Below are positions 1 through 9,690 of a stretch of DNA of 64,000 bases, piece by piece. The notes under the pieces are model-generated. The model was not told the origin of the DNA. It ran no database searches and saw only the letters and a list, made by a program, of their open reading frames with translations. Within the stretch, counting starts at the first letter, position 1, and every line of letters begins with the position of its first letter. This stretch comes from AWTP1-13 sp963770295 (GTDB lineage Bacteria; Pseudomonadota; Alphaproteobacteria; Rhizobiales; Hyphomicrobiaceae), in the NCBI GenBank assembly GCA_963770295.1, contig CAVYPA010000026.1, forward strand, positions 62,001 through 126,000, in the 5' to 3' direction. A program made the translations under genes and the position numbers.

Positions 1-297
1 ACCTGCGTCCAGCGCCTGGGCGACGTGCTCCTCGCTCTCCGACACCGTCAGCATCATGGTCTTGACGACGGGACAAGCGTGCGCGATGGCGCGCGCCGCC
101 TCGATGCCGCCACCCGGCATGCTGACGTCGAGAAGCACAATGTTTGGCAATTCGGCTTTGGCGATCCGAACCGCATCATCGGCCGTCGAGCCTTCCCCGA
201 CCAACTCGAGAAAGCTCGCACCCCGCAGGGTGTGTGCGACACCCTCCCGAAACAATGGATGGTCGTCGACGACGACTACTCGTATACGCTCGCTCAC
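1..297 (-). CDS. NarL/FixJ-type response regulator, receiver domain (partial)
   Basis: The minus strand encodes 99 residues of a receiver domain before running off the window edge. The GTG start at 297 lies one base after the kinase stop codon (299-301), so the pair is translationally linked. Visible receiver hallmarks are an acidic pair (Asp11-Asp12 in VVDDHPLFREG), a phospho-acceptor Asp57 in IVLLDVSMPGG, and Thr84 in MMLTVS. The DDHPLFREG signature is typical of NarL/FixJ/LuxR-family regulators that pair with HisKA_3 kinases like its neighbour. The DNA-binding domain is presumed to lie beyond base 1. By position it probably regulates the divergent secretion locus, which is inference. Confidence 0.88.
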   Translation of the reverse strand, partial: MSERIRVVVVDDHPLFREGVAHTLRGASFLELVGEGSTADDAVRIAKAELPNIVLLDVSMPGGGIEAARAIAHACPVVKTMMLTVSESEEHVAQALDAG

Positions 298-298
298 T

Positions 299-1810
299 CT
301 ACCCCACCCGCTCTACGTTGCTAACTGGTTGATTTTCAGACAGTTCGAATTGCGCTGTCAATCGAGTTCCTCCGCCAGGCTTACTTTCAATTTCCAAGAC
401 CCCCCCCAGTGCAGCAACCCGGTCACGCATGCCCTTGAGGCCCAGGCCGTTGCTCTTGAGCATTTGCTCCTCCACCGGAAAGCCGCGGCCCATGTCGCTA
501 ATGGTTACCGTAAGCCGTCCGTCGCAGAGGCCGCCCACAACGCTTTGGCCGACCCCGCCGCCATGCCGGAAGGCATTGCTCAAAGCCTCCTGGGTTAACC
601 GGTAAAGGCAGGTCTTGAGAGGATTGGAAAGGCTGCCGGGAAGCCGGGAAACATCGCATTTCACCGTCGTTCCTGTGCGGCGTTCGTGGTTGCGCACGAC
701 GATCCACAAGGCATCGGCGGGCGAAAGGGCATCGAGCTCGGGTAGGATCAGCCCGGCCGACATGTTCCTGATCTCGGCGAGGGCATCCGACAGGGCGCTG
801 TGAATCCTTACGTAGTCCTCCCGAGGCAGCTCCGCATCGCTGACCTGTGCCTTGGGTTGTAGGGCATCAAGGCGCAACAGCGCCAGGCTGATCAGCTGCG
901 CCGGCCCGTCGTGCATCTCGGCCCCCACACGGCGCAAAATGAGATCATGCGTTTCCACCGAACGCCGGTTGATCTCATCGACCCGGTGGCGCAGGTCCTC
1001 GTTCTGGCGCAGCAGGCGGGACAGCTCCGAAATTCGCTCACGCAATGCCTTCTGCTGACTGGAGATCGTGGCGCTGCCCGTGCGCACGATCCGGAATAGG
1101 ATGCTTAACATCAGGAGCGTAACAAGCGCCACCACGAACCAGCTATAAAGGCGCGTGCGCGCCAAATTACTCTTCAGCTCCGTACCATTCTCGTAAAACT
1201 CGGCGATGGCGATGATGCGTTGTGTATCGCTGGCGCGGATCGGCGTGTAAATTTCAAATAGCGGCAGACCGAGTTTGCGCTCGGCGGAATTCTCCGCTTC
1301 TCGGGTATCAAACGAGCCGACGATTCTGCCCTTCATTACCTCTTGCAGACGCCAAGAGGGCGGATATTTTCGCCCGACTTCCTCCTTTTTGTTGCTGTAA
1401 AGAATAACGCTATCAAGCGACCAGATCTTAATGCCGACAACCTTCCGTCGCAGCGGCGCCGCGTTCAGCAATTCGTCGAGCTTGGCTACCGTCTCGGGGC
1501 GTAAATTGGGGCCCTTGGCGAGCTCCTGCACCTGCGGGTCGATAAAGGTATTAATGTAAAGGGCGGCGCTGCTCGCAGAGTTGTAGAGCACGCCTTCCTC
1601 GATGCGGCTGCTGACCCACGCGCCGAGCAGCGTCATGCCGCAACCAAGGACCGCCAAGGAGGCTATGGTAAATCGACCGGCCAAGCTTTGGCGTGACCAG
1701 AAGGTTGCCAGGCGGCGGCCAAAAAGCCTTGAAAATAGGTGCGAAGCGCTCGGCACCGTGTGCATGAAGGTCGGACCAAAGTCTGATCGAAGATCGGCTC
1801 GAGGTCGCAT
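299..1810 (-). CDS. Membrane sensor histidine kinase, DegS/NarX type (HisKA_3)
   Basis: Kinase of about 503 residues. The open frame runs further upstream (to 2329), but that part is antisense to the secreted-protein gene and looks non-coding. I therefore prefer ATG 1810, or alternatively 1765; neither has a strong Shine-Dalgarno. Order: membrane segment about residues 43-66; an extracytoplasmic sensor region of about 150 residues; a second membrane helix about 222-242; a coiled-coil linker (about 250-285); a HisKA_3 dimerisation helix with phospho-acceptor His300 in EMHDGPAQL; and a C-terminal HATPase_c domain with an N-box (TQEALSNAFRHG), GRGF and GLGLKGMRDR motifs. It belongs to the family that phosphorylates NarL-type regulators, matching the downstream receiver. 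It is divergent from the adhesin gene across about 157 bp that must hold both promoters. Confidence 0.88.
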   Translation of the reverse strand: MRPRADLRSDFGPTFMHTVPSASHLFSRLFGRRLATFWSRQSLAGRFTIASLAVLGCGMTLLGAWVSSRIEEGVLYNSASSAALYINTFIDPQVQELAKGPNLRPETVAKLDELLNAAPLRRKVVGIKIWSLDSVILYSNKKEEVGRKYPPSWRLQEVMKGRIVGSFDTREAENSAERKLGLPLFEIYTPIRASDTQRIIAIAEFYENGTELKSNLARTRLYSWFVVALVTLLMLSILFRIVRTGSATISSQQKALRERISELSRLLRQNEDLRHRVDEINRRSVETHDLILRRVGAEMHDGPAQLISLALLRLDALQPKAQVSDAELPREDYVRIHSALSDALAEIRNMSAGLILPELDALSPADALWIVVRNHERRTGTTVKCDVSRLPGSLSNPLKTCLYRLTQEALSNAFRHGGGVGQSVVGGLCDGRLTVTISDMGRGFPVEEQMLKSNGLGLKGMRDRVAALGGVLEIESKPGGGTRLTAQFELSENQPVSNVERVG

Positions 1811-1967
1811 GATGGGCGGACAATACTGCTGTAAAATCCTCCCTGCGCTGAAATCGCACGTGATAGTTATTGTGTCTACCAATCTGGTGACGATGGCTTC
1901 TCCGAATGCTAAAGCGCCGCACATATCGGTTGGATGCCATTGGCAGATGGTCTGTCGGGAGTCATAA

Positions 1968-4900
1968 GTGAGCACCGGTACAGAAGAGGGGATGGGCCAC
2001 GGCCTGCTTACCCTTGCAGATTCCGCCGGTGTGCCCGCTGGCACGTTAGGCACGCCAGCCTTTGTTTGGCTCTCCGAACAGGGCGTCGAGGTGCGTTTTG
2101 CCAGCGGGCTCGGCGCGCCTGGCGGCGAGCCAGCCGAAGCATCTGGCCGCGTGTTGGTTGGTCCGGGCGAAGGAAAGAGCAGCCTACAGATCGCCAGCGC
2201 CGGTGGGGCGGTCGGCGTTGCCTGGCAAGAGGTCTCGGCGGACGGCCATGGCGTCATCAAGCTGCGCGGCGTCTCGCAGGATTCGGGGCTTCTGGGTTCA
2301 GAAATAACGGTCGGCAAAACGGCCGGCACGTTGAGCCACCACAGTCTATCGATCAGCGGCTATGACCCAAGCGCGGACGCCGCGGGCGGTCTCAATCTGG
2401 TCTGGGTTGCATCCGACGCGACGGATCCGCCCGGGCTTGGCCGCATTATGATGCAGCGCTTTGGCGTATTCTACGACGACGGCGGCACCCCCACGGGGCT
2501 CATCCCCGTCGACGTGGTCGGCCAGGCCTTCCACAAGATTTCGCATGCCGCCGAGCTTGAGACCGCGTTTGCCGGCGCCGCCAACGACAATAGCGTGTGG
2601 ATCGGCGACGACGACGGCAGCGGCGGCGCCATGGGCCGTCTGCCCACCGTGGCCACGCTGGACACGGGCGACGTGCTTGTGGCCTGGATCGGCTCGGAAG
2701 GCCACGTGCACGGCAAGCTTTATGCGACGGCGCCGGCCGGTGGCGCCGCCGCGCCGGACTATGCCGCCGTCAACGAGGCGCTCGCCGACCTGACGCCGCA
2801 CTACGGTCGCGCGGGCGATGGCCCTGCCTGGGATGCCCGCCGCGTCAAGGTCGGGGACTTGGGTCCGGGCAACTTCGCGCTGGTCTGGCTGGTTGCCGCC
2901 GGCGCCGATGCCATGTTGAATGGCTCGGTCTTTTCGTTGCAGGCCGATGAGACGCTGGCCAGCGGGACGAGTGCGGATTGGGTACAGACCCCGATGGCGC
3001 CCGTCGCCTTGCCTGCCGGGTTCACCGGTGAATTCAATTTGAATATGGCGGAGGGGCACGCCTCCGATCTCGTGCTGAATTACGAGGTGGCGGACAGTGC
3101 CGGCAACGTCGCCATCTCGGCGGTGGCGCAAAAGATCAGTCCTGCCGACACCACGCTGGCCGGCAAGGACGTCGCCTCCGACCTGAATGCGCCCGAAAAG
3201 GTTGATCCGGGCATGGCGGCCAGCAAGGTTGCCTTCAACGGCAGCTCCGCCAATCCGTTCCTCGTGGGCGAGCAGCACGACAGCATTGTCGTCAATACCA
3301 ACAGCCTGGCGGCGGCCGAGCCGACCGCGGCCCCCCATGGTGCAACCCTGACCGACACGGCCGCCGATACGGTGTCGGATGTGATCGTCTCGTCCAACAG
3401 CGACGGCATCGTGGTGGAGCGGCTGGGCGCCGGCGCCACGGACGATGAGATGTCCTTTATTGTTACGCTCGGTACTCCTGACGCAACGGGTGCCATTGAC
3501 GAAGGCCCGGTCATCGAGGTCACCGCCAGCGCCGATCCGGATGTGACGCCGGCCGCGGTGCGCATCGGCGGCGGCGGCGTCGCCGCAGCCTGGGTTGACG
3601 CGCACTCGGGCGAACTGCGGGCTCAGACCTATGACGCGCATGGCCAACCCCAGGGCTCGGCGGGCGGCCTCGCGGTTTCTGCGGGGCAGGAGGTATCCGA
3701 CATCGCGCTGGCCTCGAACCCGGCCGGGCATCCTGCGGCCACGGCGGCCGATGACGCCGCCGCGACAGGCCACGCACCTGTCTACGACATCGAATTTGCC
3801 TTGGCCTGGGTGCTGGGCGCCAACGATGACGGCTACGGCAGCATCATGCTGCAACGCTATTGGGTCACGAGCAACTCGGAAGGGGCAGGCGCGGGCAACG
3901 CGCTTGTCGGGCTCGGTCGTGACGGACAGGTCGGCGGCGACAACGACGCGGCCGCCCAGTTCTCCGTCGATGACGATGCCGGCGTTGCGGTGCCGGTCTA
4001 CGGTCGGGCCCCGCAACTGACGGGCCTGGCGCAGGGCCAGCTGGCGATTGGTTGGGTCGAAAACGACGGAGCGCAGGAAACGGTCAAGGGCGCCGTGATC
4101 GAACGCGACGGCGGGCGCGCGGTCCTTAACATTGATCTTTCCGAGCAGTTGGATGTGCCGGCCGTCGTCGCCAAGGGCACCCATCCGATCATCACGTCGG
4201 CGGCGAACGGCGACATCCTCGTGGGTTGGCTAGAGCCCGATGCAAGTGGGGGCTTCGACATCAAGGCCGCAATCTATAAGGTCGCGGGTGACGAGGCCTG
4301 GTCGGTGCCGGACAAGGTGCTCGAGCTGCAGCATTTTACCTTACAGCCCAAGGATTTCTCGCTTGGGCTCACGGGCGATAGCGATCCATCGGTCCTTCTG
4401 AGCTGGGAAGACGACAACAACTCGACCTGGGGCCAGCGTTTTGACCTCAACGGCGACCAGTTGGGGAACAGCTTCGGCATTAGGGACGGGCATCCCGACG
4501 AGGTCTCCGACACCACCTCGCTCCCCGACGGCCGCATCGTCGTGGTCTATGCCGAGCAGGACAAAAACGGAAAGATCGACGTCGAGTCGCACGTCGTCGT
4601 CACCGGGGATGACAGCCAATCGGGATCCTCCGCCAGCGACGGCAGCGATCACATCTTTGGCGATCGCGGCGCGCTCGACACGCACGCAGGCCTGGGCGAC
4701 TACGGCTCCTTGAGCGACGCCTCGCCACTCGTCAACGACAAGGACATCACGGTTGTCGAAGATGCGACCGACGGCGTCATCATCGATGTGCTGAACGATC
4801 AGGTCGATACCGGCCTGCGCGTGGTGCAGGTCAATGGCGCTGACTTGGCCATCGGCGCGCCGCTGCGCGTGGAGCATGGGTTCGTCCAGCTTCGCGATGA

Positions 4901-5888
4901 TGGCGACCTGCTGTTCACGGCCGACGAGCACTTCCACGGCACCATCAACTTCGCATACACCGTCTCCAACGAGGACGATCAGCTCGCCACGGCCTCGGTG
5001 GCCATTAATGTCACCCCGGTCGAAGACGATCCGATGCCGGTCGATCTCGCCTTCGATCAGGCCAGCGAGCACACCAGCCTCGCCGATGCCAGCGCCGTTG
5101 CCTACAACGGCCATGACGGCGGATCAGGGCCAGATCCTGGCCCGGGTCTGGGCGATGCGGATGGATCCTCGCACGAGAGCAAATCCGGGAATGAACGGGA
5201 CCACGCGGGCGACACCGGCGGGGAAGGCAACCGGCACGCAGCCGCGCCCGACGGCGAGGGGCATGGCGAGGGGGACGAGGCCGAGCACCAGGGGGCGCAA
5301 GGGGCCGCCCAAGGGGGTGTCCAAGGGTCCGACCAGCAGCAGCCGGCCGGCGACGTAGCCGACGAGCACGGCCACGGCCGGTACGACGCGCTGGCGGGCG
5401 ACGATGCCCACGCTACGGACGGCCCGGGGTCGCAGGCGCCGCTTGCCGCCATGGAGGATGCCGGCGATACCATCGCCTTTGCGCGGCGCTATGAGAGCGG
5501 CTATCGGCCGGAAAGCGTCGAGCGGCAATGGCTGCAATTGGATTTGGATGCCAATCGCGGCGCCGGCGATGCCGCTGGCACCGATGCCGGCTACGGCCAA
5601 GACGGGGACCACGGGGGTCCCAGACACGACAACGATACCTTTGTCTTCCACGCGGCCTTCGGCAACGATGCGGCCGTCCCCGAAGCCCGCGGGCTCGATC
5701 ACGTTATTGATCTTTCCAACTCCGGCTATCCGACCTTCCAGGCCCTGCATGATGCCGGGGCCCTGGTGCAGGTCGGCGAAGACGTGGAAATCACCCTGAA
5801 CGTCACCGACCCGTCGCATCCAGAGAAAGTCCTGCTGCGATCGGTAAACCTGTCGTCGCTTACCGCGAGTGACTTCAAATTCGGCTAA
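1968..5888 (+). CDS. Large type I-secreted repeat protein with cadherin-like domain
   Basis: 1306 residues. GTG start at 1968 directly after an in-frame TAA (1965-1967), with CGGGAG at 1956-1961 as ribosome-binding site. There is no N-terminal signal peptide. Residues 1 to about 860 are a series of beta-rich, Asp/Gly-rich repeats with recurring 'VAW' and 'DGxxVVxW' strands, resembling FG-GAP or beta-propeller repeats. About 905-1005 is a VCBS/cadherin-like module (VNDKDITVVEDATDG through VAINVTPVEDD). About 1035-1150 is a low-complexity acidic Gly/His/Gln linker. The C-terminus (DHVIDLSNSGYPTFQALHD to SDFKFG) looks like a type I secretion signal. No RTX nonapeptides are seen. The exporter and adaptor genes immediately follow. 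A surface adhesin or biofilm matrix role is inferred from architecture only. Confidence 0.82.
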   Translation: MSTGTEEGMGHGLLTLADSAGVPAGTLGTPAFVWLSEQGVEVRFASGLGAPGGEPAEASGRVLVGPGEGKSSLQIASAGGAVGVAWQEVSADGHGVIKLRGVSQDSGLLGSEITVGKTAGTLSHHSLSISGYDPSADAAGGLNLVWVASDATDPPGLGRIMMQRFGVFYDDGGTPTGLIPVDVVGQAFHKISHAAELETAFAGAANDNSVWIGDDDGSGGAMGRLPTVATLDTGDVLVAWIGSEGHVHGKLYATAPAGGAAAPDYAAVNEALADLTPHYGRAGDGPAWDARRVKVGDLGPGNFALVWLVAAGADAMLNGSVFSLQADETLASGTSADWVQTPMAPVALPAGFTGEFNLNMAEGHASDLVLNYEVADSAGNVAISAVAQKISPADTTLAGKDVASDLNAPEKVDPGMAASKVAFNGSSANPFLVGEQHDSIVVNTNSLAAAEPTAAPHGATLTDTAADTVSDVIVSSNSDGIVVERLGAGATDDEMSFIVTLGTPDATGAIDEGPVIEVTASADPDVTPAAVRIGGGGVAAAWVDAHSGELRAQTYDAHGQPQGSAGGLAVSAGQEVSDIALASNPAGHPAATAADDAAATGHAPVYDIEFALAWVLGANDDGYGSIMLQRYWVTSNSEGAGAGNALVGLGRDGQVGGDNDAAAQFSVDDDAGVAVPVYGRAPQLTGLAQGQLAIGWVENDGAQETVKGAVIERDGGRAVLNIDLSEQLDVPAVVAKGTHPIITSAANGDILVGWLEPDASGGFDIKAAIYKVAGDEAWSVPDKVLELQHFTLQPKDFSLGLTGDSDPSVLLSWEDDNNSTWGQRFDLNGDQLGNSFGIRDGHPDEVSDTTSLPDGRIVVVYAEQDKNGKIDVESHVVVTGDDSQSGSSASDGSDHIFGDRGALDTHAGLGDYGSLSDASPLVNDKDITVVEDATDGVIIDVLNDQVDTGLRVVQVNGADLAIGAPLRVEHGFVQLRDDGDLLFTADEHFHGTINFAYTVSNEDDQLATASVAINVTPVEDDPMPVDLAFDQASEHTSLADASAVAYNGHDGGSGPDPGPGLGDADGSSHESKSGNERDHAGDTGGEGNRHAAAPDGEGHGEGDEAEHQGAQGAAQGGVQGSDQQQPAGDVADEHGHGRYDALAGDDAHATDGPGSQAPLAAMEDAGDTIAFARRYESGYRPESVERQWLQLDLDANRGAGDAAGTDAGYGQDGDHGGPRHDNDTFVFHAAFGNDAAVPEARGLDHVIDLSNSGYPTFQALHDAGALVQVGEDVEITLNVTDPSHPEKVLLRSVNLSSLTASDFKFG

Positions 5889-6043
5889 AGAGGAGATGGG
5901 CCATGAAGTAGCTGCTAGCGCGCTGTTAACGAAATGCGCGAGAATTCGGTGCGATTTAACAAGACTATTCTACAAACCGTGCGTAGGGGCCGAAGCGGTC
6001 AGCGCTGAACTGGCTGCCGCCGATAGTTGGGGACTGTAGTCGC

Positions 6044-7774
6044 GTGGCAAAACAAAAGAAGAGCGAGGTCAGACGTGCGGCCGGCGTCCTTGCTCCGATC
6101 ATTCCAATACTGGCGCTGATATCGTGCGTGGTGAACGTGCTTGCCCTCACGGGCTCGTTCTACATGCTGCAGATCTACGATCGCGTCCTTTCTAGCCGCA
6201 GCATTCCGACCTTGATCGCGTTGTCCGTGTTGGCAATCTCGCTCTATCTGTTTCAGGGTGGTCTTGAGATTGTGCGCAGCCAAGTGTTGGTGCGTATCGC
6301 CAGCCGGCTCGATCGTCAGCTCACGACGATGACCCACGATGCCGTCGTGCGTCTGCGTTCCTTCGTCGGCTCGCAGGCCAGTCCGATGCAGCCGCTGCGC
6401 GACGTCGATGCCATTCGCACTTTTCTTTCCGGGCAGGCACCGGTGGCCATCCTCGATATGCCGTGGATGCCGCTCTACCTCGCCTTCGTGTTTCTGCTGC
6501 ACCCGGTACTCGGCTGGGCCACAACCGCCGGCGCCGTGTTCCTGATCTCGCTCACCGTGCTTACCGAACGGCTGATGCGCGCGCCATCGGAAGCCTCCTC
6601 CGGCGCCACCAGGCAACGCTGGTCGCTGGCCGAGGCATCGGAACAAAACGCCGAAGTCCTGAATGCCATGGGGTTTGCGCATCGCTTCATGCGGCGCTTT
6701 CAAGCTGCGAGCCAGGAATACCTGGCCGCCAACGAGCGCTTGAGCGATATCGTCGGCAGCCTGACGGTGGTGTCGCGCGTGTTCCGGCTGATGTTGCAAT
6801 CGGCCCTGCTGGGTTTGGGCGCCTATCTGACCATCTCCGGTGAGATGACGGCCGGCGCCATCATCGCCTGCTCGATTGCGGCCTCGCGCGCCTTGGCGCC
6901 CATCGAGGTGGCCATTGCAAACTGGCGCGGCTTCGTGGCGGCGCGTCAGAGCGCCCGCCGCCTCGACACGGTTTTTTCCAGCCTGCCCACGCGGACCAAG
7001 CCGCTGCTCCTGCAACCGCCAACCAGCGGCATCAGCATCGAGGGTTTGGCGGTCGCCGTGCCCGGCACGCAGACCGTCACGCTGAGCAACATCACGTTCG
7101 CGGTGAAGGCGGGCTCGGTCGTGGCTGTGATCGGCCCGAGCGCGGCCGGCAAGTCGACGCTCGCCCGCGCCCTCACCGGCGTGTGGCCGCTGGCGCGGGG
7201 TGCGGTGCGGCTCGATGGTGCAACGCACGCGAGCTGGTCGCCCGAGGAGCTGGGCAAGCACATCGGCTATCTACCGCAAGACGTGCAGCTGTTCGACGGC
7301 ACCATTACCGAGAACATCGCGCGCTTCGAAGAGAACCCCGACAGCCTCAAGGTGATCGCGGCCTCGCAGATGGCGTGTGTGCACGAGATGGTTCTGCGCC
7401 TGTCGAACGGCTACGAAACCCGCATCGGCCCCGGCGGTTCGGTGCTTTCCGCCGGGCAGCGTCAGCGCATTGCGCTCGCCAGGGCGCTGTATGGCAATCC
7501 CTTCCTGGTGGTGTTGGACGAGCCAAACTCCAACCTGGATTCGGACGGCGAAGCCGCCCTCATCAAGGCCATCGAAGGCGTCAAGGCGCGCGGCGGCATC
7601 GTCATCGTGATTGCGCATCGGCCGAGCGTGCTCGGAGCTGCCGACACCGTTGCCGTGATTGGCGGTGGTCAGCTGACCGCGATCGGTCCGAAGGATGAAA
7701 TTCTACGCAAAGTCTTGCGCTACCCGGTTACCGCGCCCGCCGCCCTGGCGGTGGCCGCCGACGGCAAGGCATAA
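6044..7774 (+). CDS. Type I secretion ABC exporter (PrtD/LapB-like permease-ATPase)
   Basis: 576 residues, GTG start at 6044 with a weak upstream GGGGA. An N-terminal membrane domain (about 20-290, five to six helices) is fused to an ABC ATPase. Walker A is GPSAAGKST (about 364-372), the Q-loop is GYLPQDVQLFDGT, the signature is SAGQRQRIALARAL, Walker B is FLVVLDEPNSNLD, and the H-loop is VIAHRP. Family knowledge: PrtD/HasD-type exporters lack the C39 peptidase-like domain of HlyB and move substrates with C-terminal signals. That fits the protein encoded just upstream. The stop is followed after 16 bp by the adaptor gene, so the two form one operon. The outer-membrane TolC partner must lie elsewhere. 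Confidence 0.93.
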   Translation: MAKQKKSEVRRAAGVLAPIIPILALISCVVNVLALTGSFYMLQIYDRVLSSRSIPTLIALSVLAISLYLFQGGLEIVRSQVLVRIASRLDRQLTTMTHDAVVRLRSFVGSQASPMQPLRDVDAIRTFLSGQAPVAILDMPWMPLYLAFVFLLHPVLGWATTAGAVFLISLTVLTERLMRAPSEASSGATRQRWSLAEASEQNAEVLNAMGFAHRFMRRFQAASQEYLAANERLSDIVGSLTVVSRVFRLMLQSALLGLGAYLTISGEMTAGAIIACSIAASRALAPIEVAIANWRGFVAARQSARRLDTVFSSLPTRTKPLLLQPPTSGISIEGLAVAVPGTQTVTLSNITFAVKAGSVVAVIGPSAAGKSTLARALTGVWPLARGAVRLDGATHASWSPEELGKHIGYLPQDVQLFDGTITENIARFEENPDSLKVIAASQMACVHEMVLRLSNGYETRIGPGGSVLSAGQRQRIALARALYGNPFLVVLDEPNSNLDSDGEAALIKAIEGVKARGGIVIVIAHRPSVLGAADTVAVIGGGQLTAIGPKDEILRKVLRYPVTAPAALAVAADGKA

Positions 7775-7790
7775 GGAAAAAAGCCCCGCA

Positions 7791-9107
7791 ATGGCACAAG
7801 ACACCCCTCCAGCCCTTGCAGCCCGGCGCAGCGTGCTTGAGCCCGCGCTGGCGCGCCGTCTGCTCCTCGGCGTCACGCTGATCGTCCTGATGGTCGTCAG
7901 CGTCGGCGGCTGGGCCGCCACCACCCCTATCGGGGGCGCCGTCATCGCCTCGGGTTTCGTGGTGGTCGAGAGCAATATCAAGAAGGTGCAGCACCCCACG
8001 GGCGGCATCGTCGCCGAGATCAACGTCAAGAACGGCAACCTCGTCAATGCCGGCGACGTGGTGATCAGCCTCGATGATACGCAGGCGCGGGCCAACCTAG
8101 GGATCGTTGTCTCCCAGCTGGTGCAATTGCGCGGACGCAAGGCGCGCCTGGAGGCAGAGCGCGATCAGACCGATCAGGTCAGATTCCCCGCCGGCTTCGT
8201 GGAAAGTGGCGAAGATGCCGCCGCCATCATGGAGGGCGAAAAGCGTCTGTTCGAGGTGCGTCAATCGGTGAAGAACGGCCAAATCGCCCAATTCAACGAG
8301 CGGATCGGGCAGCTGAAGCAGGAGATCAAGGGCACCACGGCGCAGCGCGACGCCAAGGCGGAAGAAGTCGATCTTATGCGCGATGAGCTCGAGCGCCTGG
8401 AGGCCATGCGCAAGAAGGATCTGGTCCCGACCACGCGCACCCTGCAGGCGCAGCGGGACCTGACCCGCCTGCGCGGCGAATGGGGCGCCCACATCGCTCA
8501 GATTGCGCGATCGCAGGGCCAGATCAGCGAAACCGAGTTGCAGATCATCGGCGTGACCCAAAATATGCAGACGGATGCCAGCAAGGAACTGCGCGAGCTC
8601 GAGGCACGCGTTGCCGAGCTGATGGAGCGCAAGGTTGCCGCCGAAGATCAGCTGAAGCGCATCTACCTGCGCGCGCCGCAGACCGGATTTGTGCATGATT
8701 TGACGGTGCACACCGTTGCCGGCGTGATCGGACCCGGCGAGAATGTGATGTCGATCGTGCCCACGCACGATACCCTTGGCGTGGACGCTCGCATCGGCAC
8801 TTCCGATATCGATCAGGTCGCGATCGGGCAGCAAGCCGTTTTGCGCTTTCCGGCGCTCAATCAGCGAACGACCCCCGAAATCCGAGGGACCGTCACCCGG
8901 GTGGGTGCCGACCTGAGCAAAGATCCGCAGGGCAACGCCGTCTACTTCACCTTGCGCATCAGCGTCTCGGATCACGATAGGGAGGCGTTCAAGCTGGTTC
9001 CGGGCATGCCGGCCGAAGCCTTTATCTCGACCCATGAGAGGACGGCCCTGTCCTATCTGATGAAGCCGCTCAGCGATCAAGTCACGCGGGCCTTTAGAGA
9101 GCGGTGA
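7791..9107 (+). CDS. HlyD-family type I secretion periplasmic adaptor
   Basis: 438 residues from ATG 7791, preceded by AAGGAA at the exporter stop. An in-frame upstream start at 7695 lies inside the exporter gene and is not preferred. One membrane helix at about residues 23-45 (VTLIVLMVVSVGGW) is followed by a lipoyl-type half motif (VQHPTGGIVAEINVKNGNLV). A long alpha-helical hairpin spans about 95-290 (many Glu/Arg/Gln, heptad-like). The second lipoyl half and beta-barrel follow (RIYLRAPQTGFVHDLTVHT and onward). It bridges the inner-membrane exporter to TolC. Shortly after the stop lies a weak hairpin with a T-run (about 9139-9158) that may end the operon. Confidence 0.93.
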   Translation: MAQDTPPALAARRSVLEPALARRLLLGVTLIVLMVVSVGGWAATTPIGGAVIASGFVVVESNIKKVQHPTGGIVAEINVKNGNLVNAGDVVISLDDTQARANLGIVVSQLVQLRGRKARLEAERDQTDQVRFPAGFVESGEDAAAIMEGEKRLFEVRQSVKNGQIAQFNERIGQLKQEIKGTTAQRDAKAEEVDLMRDELERLEAMRKKDLVPTTRTLQAQRDLTRLRGEWGAHIAQIARSQGQISETELQIIGVTQNMQTDASKELRELEARVAELMERKVAAEDQLKRIYLRAPQTGFVHDLTVHTVAGVIGPGENVMSIVPTHDTLGVDARIGTSDIDQVAIGQQAVLRFPALNQRTTPEIRGTVTRVGADLSKDPQGNAVYFTLRISVSDHDREAFKLVPGMPAEAFISTHERTALSYLMKPLSDQVTRAFRER

Positions 9108-9330
9108 GGGACGGCCCCTGCCGCCGCGCTGGGGCAGACCTGCAAGCAGGGCGTTTTTGACGCAGCTTGGGATTTTTTCAACCTCGCGAGGCGATCGTCT
9201 CGCCAGGCGAGGACGAGGCGCGTATGCTCCGCGACCGGGTGGTTCGCTTCCTCGTTACGCGAATCGGCTACCTTGCTGGCAGCTCGAAACCACGTGCGGT
9301 GGGTCCACCGTTTAGGGGGAGTACTGGCAA

Positions 9331-9690
9331 ATGCGCGTGCTGGGGCCGGCAATTGCCGGGTTGCTTGCGGGCCTGTCGCTCGCGGATCTGCCGGCCGAGG
9401 CGGGTTCGCGCTACGGGGCCAGGATCGAACAGCTGCCCGAGGGCGTGGGGTGCTACTGGTATCGCGGCCAGCTTTATTGCAGTCGCTATTGCTATTGGGA
9501 AATCGACGGCTACCGCTATTGCCAGCCACGGGTCGGCAACGCCATATCGCAGGCCCCGCCGGTGCTGCTCTACGATTTCGAGCCGCGCCAGTATGACCGT
9601 ATTCGCCGCGGCCCGGTTGCTCTCGACGACGGCCCGCCGCCACCGCCGCCGCGGCCCCCCGCGCGCGGCTGGTCGCAACCGATCAAGTAG
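9331..9690 (+). CDS. Small exported Tyr/Cys-rich protein with proline tail
   Basis: 119 residues. ATG 9331 has a strong AGGGGGAG (9314-9321) nine bases upstream. Residues 1-24 form a signal peptide (AIAGLLAGLSLADLPAEAG). The mature core has four cysteines within about 25 residues (GCYWYRG, YCSRYCYWEIDGYRYC) packed with Tyr/Trp. The C-terminus is a basic and polyproline tail (DDGPPPPPPRPPARG). The Cys pattern suggests disulphides in the periplasm or at the surface. No family recognised. It sits alone, 220 bp after the secretion operon and in the same orientation, so co-regulation is possible but unproven. Confidence 0.7.
   Translation: MRVLGPAIAGLLAGLSLADLPAEAGSRYGARIEQLPEGVGCYWYRGQLYCSRYCYWEIDGYRYCQPRVGNAISQAPPVLLYDFEPRQYDRIRRGPVALDDGPPPPPPRPPARGWSQPIK

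Noticed and set aside
1811..2329. N-terminal extension of the histidine kinase
   Set aside because: Pro/Ser/Arg-rich, antisense to the adhesin start, and would leave no promoter space; starts at 1810 or 1765 are better.
2346..4184. 612-codon minus-strand open frame
   Set aside because: Exactly antisense to the secreted repeat protein, with His/Arg/Gly-rich composition produced by GC-rich codons; no ribosome-binding site or motif.
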